A stretch of 64,000 bases of DNA, from contig CAIKAD010000001.1 of NCBI GenBank assembly GCA_903825315.1, forward strand, positions 1-64,000, in the 5' to 3' direction. Below are positions 1 through 8,189 of the stretch, piece after piece. The notes under the pieces were generated by a model. The model was given only the letters and a program-made list of their open reading frames with translations, ran no database searches and was not told where the DNA came from. The position numbers and the translations under genes were made by a program. Each line of letters starts with the position of its first letter. Position 1 is the first letter of the stretch. The stretch is from an uncultured Candidatus Peregrinibacteria bacterium. Lineage in GTDB: Bacteria > Patescibacteriota > Gracilibacteria > Peribacterales > Peribacteraceae.

Positions 1-460
<460 letters not shown>

Positions 461-576
461 ATTTTTCTTTTTGCATTATCTTCGGATAACTCAGAGTCCT
501 ATTCGTGTGCTACAACATGGGCACACGACGTAGTGTCCGGAATTCCGTTTGATCAATTCATCGAATCAGATCTTTC

Positions 577-696
577 TGTCCTGGTGCCTCTAGCGACGGG
601 GTCACACCCGATCCCATTCCGAACTCGGCAGTTAAGCCCGTCCGCGCCGATGGTAGCACCCAGTACAGGGCGTAAGAGTAGGTCGGTGCCAGGACA
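577..696 (+). rRNA. 5S ribosomal RNA
   Basis: About 120 nt closed by a strong terminal helix: CTGTCCTGGTGCC at the 5' side pairs with GGTGCCAGGACAG at the 3' side. The interior carries the conserved 5S segment CCGAACTCGGCAGTTAAGCC. It follows the 23S gene in the usual order and is followed by a Rho-independent terminator. Ends are set by the helix and are good to a few bases. Confidence 0.95.
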
Positions 697-715
697 GAGA
701 GATCAAAAGCAGTAC

Positions 716-741
716 GGGAAGCCTTGTTGGTTTCCCTTTTT
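716..741 (+). terminator. Rho-independent terminator of the rRNA operon
   Basis: GGGAAGCC and GGTTTCCC form an 8-bp stem with one G-U pair around a short TTGTT loop, followed by five T residues. It lies 20 nt after the 5S gene, where the end of the rRNA transcript is expected. Confidence 0.75.
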
Positions 742-852
742 GCGTAACCCTTCCATTGCTATCAGGGATTGCAGCGTGAATCCGCTGTATATCGGTCTCC
801 ATTGGTAATATCCGCCGCTTTCGTTCGTCACCCTGTGCAGCACCCTTTTTTC

Positions 853-1182
853 ATGTCCCATTCATTGGAATACGCCGATGCTGTTTATCAGCTAGCAATC
901 GCGCAGATTGCAGGAGCAGAGTGCCTAAAAAGGTACGAGCGCTTGGTCGATTGTCTGCCGGGAATGAGTGATCAAGATGTGATGATTCGCTATGAAGACA
1001 CAAGAAAAAAACTGAAAGAGGTGATTGCCGAACCTCAGCCGGAAGCTGTGGATGATGTGCAGATGTTTTACCTGCATGAAGTGGATACCCTGCTTCGCGT
1101 AGTCATGCGGAACAAGAATCTCGCTGTGCTTCCCGCCTCCCGTACTGTCGGGCGCCTCATGCGCGGCGTTCGCATGCGGTAG
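853..1182 (+). CDS. Hypothetical protein, 109 aa
   Basis: Not recognised. The product is a small soluble, largely helical protein rich in charged residues, with no signal peptide or membrane segment. The reading frame is open further upstream to 769, but the upstream part overlaps the rRNA terminator region and does not look protein-like, so the ATG at 853 (MSHSLEYADAV) is preferred. No Shine-Dalgarno sequence precedes it; the upstream bases are a pyrimidine run. It stands alone between the rRNA operon and the next secreted-protein gene. Codon use and amino-acid composition look like a real gene, but there is no functional clue. Confidence 0.6.
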   Translation: MSHSLEYADAVYQLAIAQIAGAECLKRYERLVDCLPGMSDQDVMIRYEDTRKKLKEVIAEPQPEAVDDVQMFYLHEVDTLLRVVMRNKNLAVLPASRTVGRLMRGVRMR

Positions 1183-1260
1183 CCATTGGGCTTCCAGGTT
1201 TCCGCACTGGACGACTCCCAAGAGCGAGAAATGGCTTACGGATGCAAATGTTATGGATAT

Positions 1261-1289
1261 TTGACTTTTCTCCGAGGAAGGCGTTGAAT
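1261..1289 (+). promoter_or_regulatory. Candidate promoter of the Tat-type secreted protein gene
   Basis: TTGACT at 1261-1266 and TTGAAT at 1284-1289 are separated by 17 nt. The -35 box matches well and the -10 box moderately. The ATG at 1301 lies 11 nt after the -10 box, so transcription would begin only a few bases before the start codon. Confidence 0.4.
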
Positions 1290-1300
1290 GGAAGGCTGGT

Positions 1301-2548
1301 ATGACATTGGAAAGGCAACCGGAGCCGGCAGAAACATCACGCGCTTCTCAAGAAGCTCCGGCTGCAAGCAGCTCCCCACTCCTGCACCGGCGGGGGTTTA
1401 TTCGCCAGGCGGTGGCGGGGTCACTCGGAGTGATGGCAGTGGTAACAGGGGGGGGCGAAGCGGCAGAAGCTCAGAGAAGGAAACCGCAGAAACCGTCTTT
1501 CCGTAACACGGCCATTCGCTCTACTCCTTCCAGTATTGCTGCTTCGGAAGCGAGGAAAAATGCTCTTCAGGAGGCTCGCCAGAATGCCCTGAACGAAAAA
1601 TTCCTTTTGTTGGATGGGGAGACGGAAGGCCGTGCCGGCGAAGAGGCCCTCCAGCAGCGGAGCGCTATTGCGGCGCGGGGTCTCCGGCTGGTTCCTGTGC
1701 GTTTTTCCATTTTGCTTGCCCGTTGCAGTAAGGACAGTGAACTGATCATTCCTTGTCCCAGGAATTGCGTGGACCAGCAGCATGTCGGTGCCGCAATAAC
1801 GGGATGGCAGGGGAACAGACAGGTTGACGTGCCCCGCATGCAGATAATCTACGGAAACGGTGATCCTGAAACGTCGAATTTCAAAAATCCCTTTTACCAT
1901 GTGTCCGGAATGGGGCAGAGCATGAAATTACAGGTGGATACGTATGTACTGATGCCGACGTATCAATGGAGCCTTGCATTGTTGAATGTAGCCCGCAATC
2001 GTATGCTTGCTTCTCCGGTGGGAGGAGCGGTTCGTGCGGGATGCATGATTCAGTGGCAATCGGTTCCCAGCAGAATGGATCCTCAAACGTTGCGCACGGC
2101 CAGTAGCGGTGATTGTAGCGTGAAGGCAGGGGCAGTGGTGGAAAGGGCGAAGGGTTCCGGTGTACCTGTGGTTGTTTGGGAAGGATTTGGCTTGCCACGG
2201 CCGTATTGCGAATCTGTCACTGGCACCCATACAGTCAACGGCGTCCTTGCCCCCGAAGGATGGTGGATGGTGGATCCTTGTTCTGAAGAGAAAAGTTTTG
2301 TCGGCCCCCCTGACAATTTTCTCGTTACATCTGTGGGATGCCGGAACATTGTGCCATGGAAAAATTGGGATCCATATGACGGCACCAATGCTCCTTTTGC
2401 TTACCATGTGACTGCTGCAGGGCTTATGCAGGTCTCTGTTCCAGGGTGGGGTCCCGAAGGGGGAGCGTTGAGCCAAGTGAATATTCCTCCCTCCATTGCC
2501 GCTCTTGCCAAGGCGATGACACAAGAGCGAATGGCTGTGTATACATAA
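1301..2548 (+). CDS. Putative Tat-exported secreted protein, unknown function
   Basis: The 415-aa product has an N-terminal region with a twin-arginine motif (RRGFIRQ around residue 30), a hydrophobic stretch (AVAGSLGVMAVVTGG) and an Ala-rich likely cleavage zone (GEAAEAQ). This is the layout of a Tat signal peptide, which exports folded proteins. The mature part is rich in Gly, Trp and Pro and holds several cysteines (CPRNC near residue 150, further Cys between 260 and 350), so disulfides are possible. I do not recognise a family. The start at 1301 is supported by the -10-like box just upstream. The gene stands alone, followed by an AT-rich intergenic stretch. Confidence 0.7.
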   Translation: MTLERQPEPAETSRASQEAPAASSSPLLHRRGFIRQAVAGSLGVMAVVTGGGEAAEAQRRKPQKPSFRNTAIRSTPSSIAASEARKNALQEARQNALNEKFLLLDGETEGRAGEEALQQRSAIAARGLRLVPVRFSILLARCSKDSELIIPCPRNCVDQQHVGAAITGWQGNRQVDVPRMQIIYGNGDPETSNFKNPFYHVSGMGQSMKLQVDTYVLMPTYQWSLALLNVARNRMLASPVGGAVRAGCMIQWQSVPSRMDPQTLRTASSGDCSVKAGAVVERAKGSGVPVVVWEGFGLPRPYCESVTGTHTVNGVLAPEGWWMVDPCSEEKSFVGPPDNFLVTSVGCRNIVPWKNWDPYDGTNAPFAYHVTAAGLMQVSVPGWGPEGGALSQVNIPPSIAALAKAMTQERMAVYT

Positions 2549-2639
2549 ATCGTATCTTCGATTGTTTTCGTCGGGGCTCCGCAATATTTTTTTCCTGCAT
2601 AAACGAATTCGAGGTCAAAATCTTCCTGGAATAGACTAA

Positions 2640-2667
2640 TTGACAATTATTCAAAATAATGTAATAT
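2640..2667 (+). promoter_or_regulatory. Sigma70-type promoter upstream of rluB
   Basis: A perfect -35 box TTGACA (2640-2645) is followed after 16 nt by TAATAT (2662-2667) in a markedly AT-rich block. Predicted transcription starts near 2674, giving rluB a leader of about 70 nt, unlike the many apparently leaderless genes in this window. Confidence 0.65.
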
Positions 2668-2745
2668 TTTCACTCATTTCCAATACTGGATACCCCAACA
2701 GTCATTTCATTCACAATGAATACATTGCCATAATAACATTGCATC

Positions 2746-3489
2746 ATGCTCGAGCGTCTCCAGAAGATATTGTCGGCCCGAGGCATTGCATCCCGCCGGA
2801 AGGCGGAGGAATACATCAAGCAGGGATTGGTTCTGGTCAACGGGAAGCCTGCAACGCTGGGGCAAAAGGCGGATCCAGTTGTGGATACCATCGAAGTGAA
2901 GGGCGAAGTAATGGAGGCGCGTAAAGAGATGCTATATTACCTGATGCACAAGCCGCGCGGCATTGTTACATCGAATATAGAGAAGTCGCCGGGAAAGGCT
3001 CATGCAGGAGGCGGTGCGGGAGGAGCGCCGACAGTCCGCGAGTTGCTTCCCAAGGGTCTCCAGGGAAAAATCTTTCCGGTAGGTCGGCTTGATAAAGATT
3101 CCACAGGACTGTTACTCCTCACGAATGACGGCGTGCTGGCATACCGGCTCACCCATCCCAAATTCGATCACGAGAAGGAATATGAGGTGGAGACCGAAAT
3201 GGATATTACCAATGGTCAGCTTCACAAACTCCGAGAGGGGATGATTATTCTGGGGGAGAAGACCAAGCCGGCCGACGTGGTGAGGACCGGAACACGGAAT
3301 TTCAGAATAGCCCTTACAGAAGGCAAAAACAGACAGATCAGAAGGATGTGCCAAAAGGTCGGTTGTCCCGTAAAAACGCTCAAGAGAGTCCGTATTATGA
3401 CGCTCGAGGACCCTTCTTTGAGGGAAGGGAAGATCCGTCCGCTAACGGAAGCGGAAAAGTCTCAACTTTTGGCTTCAGTAGGAGTATAA
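2746..3489 (+). CDS. rluB: 23S rRNA pseudouridine synthase, RluB/RsuA family
   Basis: The 247-aa protein has an N-terminal S4 RNA-binding domain (about residues 2-48, RLQKILSARGIASRRKAEEYI) and a RsuA/RluB-type catalytic domain. The catalytic aspartate lies in GRLDKDSTGLLLLTNDG around residue 116. Family members convert a specific uridine to pseudouridine; RluB acts on 23S rRNA helix 80, but the exact target cannot be read from sequence. A Gly-rich insert (about residues 83-92) after LMHKPRGIVTS is slightly longer than usual. The next gene starts 10 nt downstream, so the two are probably co-transcribed. The ATG at 2746 begins the S4 domain. Confidence 0.9.
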   Translation: MLERLQKILSARGIASRRKAEEYIKQGLVLVNGKPATLGQKADPVVDTIEVKGEVMEARKEMLYYLMHKPRGIVTSNIEKSPGKAHAGGGAGGAPTVRELLPKGLQGKIFPVGRLDKDSTGLLLLTNDGVLAYRLTHPKFDHEKEYEVETEMDITNGQLHKLREGMIILGEKTKPADVVRTGTRNFRIALTEGKNRQIRRMCQKVGCPVKTLKRVRIMTLEDPSLREGKIRPLTEAEKSQLLASVGV

Positions 3490-3499
3490 TAAGGGGTAC

Positions 3500-4948
3500 A
3501 TGCAGATTATCTCTCATGGTGCGGCTCGGGAGGTTACCGGGTCGTGTCACGAGATTCGGGCAAATGGGAAGCGTATTCTGCTCGATTGCGGGTTGTTCCA
3601 GGGGCATAGGCAGGAAGCAGCCGAAAAGAACTCAACCTTTTCTTTCGATGTAAGGGAGATCGACGCCGTCCTCATTTCGCATGCGCATATGGACCATGTG
3701 GGGCGGGTGCCGCTGCTTTACAAAAAGGGCTATCGCGGACCCGTCATTAGCACCTATGCCACACAGGATCTGGCTGAGGTTATGCTTAAGGATGGCGGGT
3801 ACATCCAGGAGAAAGATGAGGAATTTTTTACAAGGAGACTCAGTAAATCCATGATTCCCTCCGAGGGGCCGCTCTACACCCAGCAGGATGCTATCGAATG
3901 TATGAGGATCTTCCGTGGCCAGAATTACGGGGAATGGTTTGAAGTAACCGACGGGATACGGGCTCAATTCCTCGATGCGGGCCACATCATCGGTGCAGCG
4001 ATGATTGTTCTCGAGGTCACGGAACACCCTTCGGCAAGCTCAGGGCAGGCGGGGAAGGTGAGGCGGATCGGCTTTACCGGGGATCTGGGCCGTAGCGCGC
4101 TGCCCATTTTGCGTGATCCTTCTCCCATGCCTCCGGTAGATATCCTTCTTTGCGAGAGCACATACGGCGGGCGGAATCATGAAGATATCGCTCACGCTAG
4201 GGCTCATCTCGAATCCGTTATTACCAAGACCGCTAAGCGCGGCGGCAAGGTGATTATTCCGGCATTCTCTCTGGAGCGCACGCAGGAGATCGTGTACGAC
4301 CTTCACATTCTTTGGGATGAGCAGAAGATCCCCGCTGTTCCGATTATTATCGATTCACCGCTGGCGTCCGCCGTTACGGAGGTTTTTATGAAACACCCGG
4401 AATGTTACGACAAAGACATGTTCGAAAAGTTTCTTGGTAAACAGCATAATCCCTTCCAGTTTTCGTTGGTTCGCTACACGGAGAGCGTGGACGAGAGCAA
4501 AGCGCTCAATGGTACGCCCGGCCCCATGATCATTATGGCGGCATCGGGGATGTGCGAAGCGGGGCGCATCCGCCACCATCTGCGGAATGAGCTGGGGGAT
4601 CCACGCAATACCATTCTCGCCGTGGGTTTTATGGCGGATAATACGCTGGGAAAACGCCTTGTGGATCCCGCAGTCGGTTCCGTGAAGATCTTTGACGAGA
4701 TGTATCCCAAGCGTGCGGAGATCGTCTCCATCGACGTCTACTCCGGCCATGCCGGCATGGACGATTTGGATGCATTCGTTGCGTCCATCCCGGGTCTCCG
4801 GAACATCCTTCTCGTGCACGGGGAACAGGGGGAAATTGATACCTTTCAGGGTCGCCTCATACAGAAGGGCTATGTTGTGAGGGTCCCGACACGAGAAGAG
4901 GTGCTCGATCTGGAGGCGGTACCGGTCGCGGTGAAGGATCTACAGTGA
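3500..4948 (+). CDS. Beta-CASP metallo-beta-lactamase RNase (CPSF-like)
   Basis: The 482-aa protein has the metallo-beta-lactamase core with the zinc motif HAHMDHVGR around residues 60-68, followed by a beta-CASP insertion and the C-terminal SGHA motif near residue 415. These are hallmarks of Ysh1/CPSF73-like RNA-processing nucleases and bacterial relatives. It likely acts in RNA maturation or decay in the cytoplasm. A short in-frame stretch (SASSGQA, near residue 178) is encoded by a dispersed repeat-like sequence at 4027-4050 and lies between predicted core strands. The gene follows rluB by 10 nt, a sensible RNA-metabolism pair. Confidence 0.88.
   Translation: MQIISHGAAREVTGSCHEIRANGKRILLDCGLFQGHRQEAAEKNSTFSFDVREIDAVLISHAHMDHVGRVPLLYKKGYRGPVISTYATQDLAEVMLKDGGYIQEKDEEFFTRRLSKSMIPSEGPLYTQQDAIECMRIFRGQNYGEWFEVTDGIRAQFLDAGHIIGAAMIVLEVTEHPSASSGQAGKVRRIGFTGDLGRSALPILRDPSPMPPVDILLCESTYGGRNHEDIAHARAHLESVITKTAKRGGKVIIPAFSLERTQEIVYDLHILWDEQKIPAVPIIIDSPLASAVTEVFMKHPECYDKDMFEKFLGKQHNPFQFSLVRYTESVDESKALNGTPGPMIIMAASGMCEAGRIRHHLRNELGDPRNTILAVGFMADNTLGKRLVDPAVGSVKIFDEMYPKRAEIVSIDVYSGHAGMDDLDAFVASIPGLRNILLVHGEQGEIDTFQGRLIQKGYVVRVPTREEVLDLEAVPVAVKDLQ
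4027..4050 (+). repeat. Dispersed CTCAGGGCA element inside a coding region
   Basis: The 24-nt sequence matches 18 of 23 positions of a second copy at 48230-48254. Here it lies in frame inside the beta-CASP RNase gene and encodes SASSGQA. Similar CCCTTCG...CTCAGGGCA sequences are, from general knowledge, frequent in many environmental bacterial genomes; their mobility is not established here. Confidence 0.5.
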
Positions 4949-5050
4949 GAGTTCGGCATCTAGAAGCGTAACATCGCACAGGCAGCAGGTGATTCTTGAC
5001 GACTTGGCGTCTCGAGTTCAGGCTTTGTCCGTCTTTCCCCCTGTATTTCT

Positions 5051-5251
5051 ATGGCAGTAGGAAATGAGTTCGCAGGTTGGACGGCGCAGGAAGTGACCGA
5101 TTGGCTCTACAGTCCGGAGGAGGATGAGTCTGAAATTCCCAGGAAGAGGAATGCAGTATCAGAGAAGGCTGATGTCACGGTTCGTCAGCAGCAGGAACAG
5201 ACAGGGGGCGCTGTAAAGGCGCAACTTGAATCAGAGAAAGCAGCAAGCTGA
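5051..5251 (+). CDS. Hypothetical small acidic protein, 66 aa
   Basis: A short open frame whose N-terminal half looks protein-like (FAGWTAQEVTDWLYSPEEDE), followed by a charged, Gln-rich tail. No domain, signal peptide or membrane segment is visible. There is no clear ribosome binding site or -10 box immediately upstream. It lies between the RNase gene and a degenerate stretch resembling the 3' end of the LysRS-HD gene. It may be a real small gene or a gene remnant. Confidence 0.4.
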   Translation: MAVGNEFAGWTAQEVTDWLYSPEEDESEIPRKRNAVSEKADVTVRQQQEQTGGAVKAQLESEKAAS

Positions 5252-5288
5252 ACCGGGTTATAAGCAGAGCTTGTCGTGTCAGTTCGAT

Positions 5289-5322
5289 GCATGCATCGAG
5301 CGGGAAGCTCAGGAGCTTCTTG
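5289..5322 (-). repeat. Partial copy of the 3' end of the LysRS-HD gene
   Basis: About 32 bases around ATGCATCGAGCGGG match 5770-5801, inside the 3' end of the LysRS-HD gene, at roughly 29 of 32 positions. Read on the minus strand, the copy gives KKLLSFPLDACIELT, compared with EELLSIPLDAFVGLT in the intact HD domain. This suggests a decayed duplicate of the HD C-terminus. Confidence 0.5.
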
Positions 5323-5502
5323 GCGGTGAAGCAGTCAATAGTTCGGCAGGGGATTGGAAGACTGTTGATGCGGCTCGAAGCTATTGACAATCCTGCCCCA
5401 AGGAACCTGCTCATCAGCAAATCGATTTTTTTTGCTTGCAGAATGCAAAAAGAACGCATTGATATCTAAATTATTGACCGTATACCTGGACGGGGTGAAG
5501 CT

Positions 5503-5712
5503 GTGACCATGGAAACCATCCACCCATCCATAGAATGTATTTTGGCCGATATGGAGAATCTTGCAGCCGATTCTCCGGAGCCAAGTTCAGCGCACATAAT
5601 CCTTGGTGAAGAAAATATTCCGCTTCAGGAGATTATAGAGCAGGTCCGTGCTCAAACGGAGCGTGGCATGAAGCTTGCCAAGGCATGGAGCGACATGATG
5701 AGGGCGAGCTGA
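5503..5712 (+). CDS. Hypothetical small protein, 69 aa
   Basis: A short, mostly helical acidic protein (IHPSIECILADMENLAADS...) without recognised domain or signal. Start is GTG at 5503 or, equally plausibly, ATG at 5509. It ends one base before the stop codon of the convergent LysRS-HD gene. The composition is protein-like, and it may belong with the other small gene at 5051, but no function can be proposed. Confidence 0.4.
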   Translation: MTMETIHPSIECILADMENLAADSPEPSSAHIILGEENIPLQEIIEQVRAQTERGMKLAKAWSDMMRAS

Positions 5713-5713
5713 A

Positions 5714-7921
5714 TTACAGGCCAATCTCCGCGGCGACTCCCTTCATCGCATCCAGCGTCAATCCTACGAATGCATCGAGCGGGATGCTCAGGAGCTCCTC
5801 GCACTTTCGGATCTGCTCCCGACTCACCTGCGCGGCAAAGGCTTTGTCCTTCATCTTCTTGGTGATGCTCTTCACTTCCACGTCAGCAAGTTTCTTCGAT
5901 GGACGGACGAGCGCAACCGCGATGATGAAACCGGTCAATTCATCCACGCAGTAGAGACAGCGGCGGAGCCAGGAATCCAGAGGATGCTCATTGCCGTACT
6001 TCTCGGCGTAATGGGATCGAATATCCGCGAGTAGTTCTCCAGGGGAATCGAGCGCAGAAACTAACTGTTCCAGTGTAGTACCACAATGCTCTTCAATGTC
6101 TTTTTCCAGATGGTCCCAGTCCAAATCGTGGAGCATGCCGGCGACCTTCCACGTTTGAGGGTCACCGCCAAAGCGTCCGGCAAGTGCCTCCATCACGGCG
6201 CCCGTGGCGATGAGGTGCGCCTTGGTCTTATCCGCATGTTTGGTCAGTAAGCCGTGGGCGGCAGGGAGAAGGTGGCTGTAGGTGGAGGCCTGAGGCGGTA
6301 AAGAGAGAGGGGAATGTATAGGAGTGGAGGAGGAAGCAGAAGAATCAGAGGATTTCTTCTGGAGCTTCTCTTTCGCCTTTTCCTCTTTCTTCACTGTTTT
6401 CTCCTGCGCCTTAGACGACTTTTTGGCTTCTTTCAGTGCTCCATGAGAATCGGTACTATCCTGATCCAGCGGCTTCATGAGCGGGAAGAGGACCACATCG
6501 CGGAGGTTTCCCTTTTGGGTAAGCAGGGCGACGATCCTGTCCACGCCCATGCCCCAGCCAGAACAAGGTGGCGCGCCATACTCCAAGGCTTTTACGTATT
6601 CATCATCCTTGTCATGCGCTTCGGCATCGCCGCCCGCAAGCGCGGAGGCTTGCGACTCAAAGCGCTGTGCCTGATCCACGGGATCGATGAGTTCCGAGTA
6701 CGCATTCACAATCTCCCATCCGCCCACCACCAGCTGGAAGCGGTCCGTAATACGCGGGTTCTCGTCATTCCGCCGTGCGAGCGGGGAGAGTTCAATGGGA
6801 TGTTGGATGATGAAGGTCGGCTGAACGATGGCGGGGCGCGCGACCTTTTTGTAGAGCTGGTCCACAAGGCTCCCGTATCCGAGATCTTCTACGTTTACAT
6901 CCAGGCGGATGTTCTTCGACTTTATGGCATCCAAAAGGGCTCCCTTAGAATCCGATATCCCGATATCAATGCCGCAATGCCTCTCGATTGCTTCGCGGAT
7001 GGAGAAACGCGGCCACGGCGGTGCAAAGTTCACTTCCACCAGCTTGCCGTCGCGGTCCGGTATTTTCACTTTTCCAGTTCCCAGCATGTCTTTGAGGACC
7101 GCGGAGAACATCTCCTCCGTAAACTTCATATTATGCGTGTAGTCCCAGTACGCGGCGTAGTGCTCCACCATCGTAAAATCCTGCAGATGGCTGGGATCCA
7201 GACCCTCATTACGGAAGCAGCGTGCCACTTCGAATACGCGGTCGAACCCGCCGACGAGCGCTTCCTTTAAGAATGTTTCCGGCGCGATGCGCAGATATAC
7301 GTCCATGTCATATGCTTCGTGGTGCGTCACGAACGGTTTGGCGAGTGCGCCGGATGCCGCATTCACCAGGACCGGCGTGTCGACTTCCGTGAAATCGTGC
7401 GACCAGTAGAACTCGCGGAGCTTACGGATGAAGAGGGAGCGGAAGAGGAAGCGGTCTAAGGTCTCCCGATTGCTCATGAGATCCAGATATCGCTGGCGCC
7501 ATGCCGTCTCCTGATCAGCGATGCCATGCCACTTCTCTGGCGGCTGGCGGAGCGCTTTACTGAGCATGGTCCATTCCTTTACCAGCACCGTCGGTTCCCC
7601 GGTTTTCGTGGTGAAGCGCTCGCCTTTGATGCCAAGAAAGTCACCCAGATCCACGACGGCCAGGGCACGGTCGTACATCTGTTGGCCCAGCGTATCTGCG
7701 CGAAGGGCGATCTGTATCCGACCGGTGACATCCTGCAGCTGTGCAAACGTTACCTTGCCCATGTCGCGCCATAGCACCACGCGGCCGGCAACGTTCACTT
7801 GTGTGCCGTCCTGCTGCCTTCGGGCATCGGCAAGCTTGTGGGTGCGGGGAAACGTAGCGGCATACGGAATGCCGCCGCTCGCTTTGATCTTCTGTGCTTT
7901 CGCCAGACGGATGGGATCCAT
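5714..7921 (-). CDS. lysS: Lysyl-tRNA synthetase (class II) fused to an HD-domain hydrolase
   Basis: The 735-aa product has three parts. The first ~490 residues are a complete class II LysRS: an OB-fold anticodon-binding domain, motif 2 (FRNEGLDPSHLQDFTMVE) and motif 3 (GWGMGVDRI). It charges tRNA-Lys with lysine. A Lys- and Ser-rich linker of ~55 residues ([12 protein letters not shown]) follows, then a ~190-residue domain with the HD signature (GMLHDLDWDH), typical of small metal-dependent phosphohydrolases. The fusion is unusual; the HD activity is unknown. ATG 7921 is chosen because TACTCT (7929-7934, minus strand) lies 7 nt upstream; a TTG at 7978 is an alternative. It diverges from the ribosomal operon. 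Confidence 0.88.
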   Translation of the reverse strand: MDPIRLAKAQKIKASGGIPYAATFPRTHKLADARRQQDGTQVNVAGRVVLWRDMGKVTFAQLQDVTGRIQIALRADTLGQQMYDRALAVVDLGDFLGIKGERFTTKTGEPTVLVKEWTMLSKALRQPPEKWHGIADQETAWRQRYLDLMSNRETLDRFLFRSLFIRKLREFYWSHDFTEVDTPVLVNAASGALAKPFVTHHEAYDMDVYLRIAPETFLKEALVGGFDRVFEVARCFRNEGLDPSHLQDFTMVEHYAAYWDYTHNMKFTEEMFSAVLKDMLGTGKVKIPDRDGKLVEVNFAPPWPRFSIREAIERHCGIDIGISDSKGALLDAIKSKNIRLDVNVEDLGYGSLVDQLYKKVARPAIVQPTFIIQHPIELSPLARRNDENPRITDRFQLVVGGWEIVNAYSELIDPVDQAQRFESQASALAGGDAEAHDKDDEYVKALEYGAPPCSGWGMGVDRIVALLTQKGNLRDVVLFPLMKPLDQDSTDSHGALKEAKKSSKAQEKTVKKEEKAKEKLQKKSSDSSASSSTPIHSPLSLPPQASTYSHLLPAAHGLLTKHADKTKAHLIATGAVMEALAGRFGGDPQTWKVAGMLHDLDWDHLEKDIEEHCGTTLEQLVSALDSPGELLADIRSHYAEKYGNEHPLDSWLRRCLYCVDELTGFIIAVALVRPSKKLADVEVKSITKKMKDKAFAAQVSREQIRKCEELLSIPLDAFVGLTLDAMKGVAAEIGL
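6326..6357 (-). repeat. Nonamer-type repeat in the LysRS-HD linker
   Basis: Read on the minus strand this stretch encodes [10 protein letters not shown] in 9-nt steps. The pattern matches the Ser-rich repeat arms in rplV and rpsQ. It marks the junction between the synthetase and the HD domain. Confidence 0.45.
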
Positions 7922-8052
7922 GGCCGTAAGAGTACCTGTGTTCAGCGGGGAGTTGAAGGCTTGCTGCTTTCGATTCAAATAGTGAAGAAAGTTGCGACGT
8001 AGCCTGAATCCTACAGTTCGGTGTTTTCGTGCGAAATCGCCTCAAATTCCAT

Positions 8053-8081
8053 TTGACGTCTCCCCAAAACCTTTCTAAACT
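8053..8081 (+). promoter_or_regulatory. Promoter of the ribosomal protein operon
   Basis: TTGACG (8053-8058) and TAAACT (8076-8081) are separated by exactly 17 nt, a near-consensus sigma70 promoter. It is the only good candidate between the divergent LysRS-HD gene and rplC. Predicted transcription starts near 8088, giving a leader of about 100 nt before the rplC ATG. Confidence 0.7.
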
Positions 8082-8116
8082 GCCCCAGCTTCGTTTGATC
8101 CCATCGATCAGACGTT

Positions 8117-8165
8117 GGTTGCTTACGTTCGAGTCCGGCGCAGTGGTATTTGCCACTTTCCAACC
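8117..8165 (+). promoter_or_regulatory. Possible structured leader of rplC
   Basis: Within the ~100-nt leader, GGTTG (8117-8121) can pair with CAACC (8161-8165) around an inner AGTGG/CCACT hairpin (8142-8157). Such nested stems could serve translational feedback, as known for S10-operon leaders, but the match to any known binding site was not tested. Confidence 0.3.
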
Positions 8166-8189
8166 GGGCAATCGAAGAACCTCCAAGCT

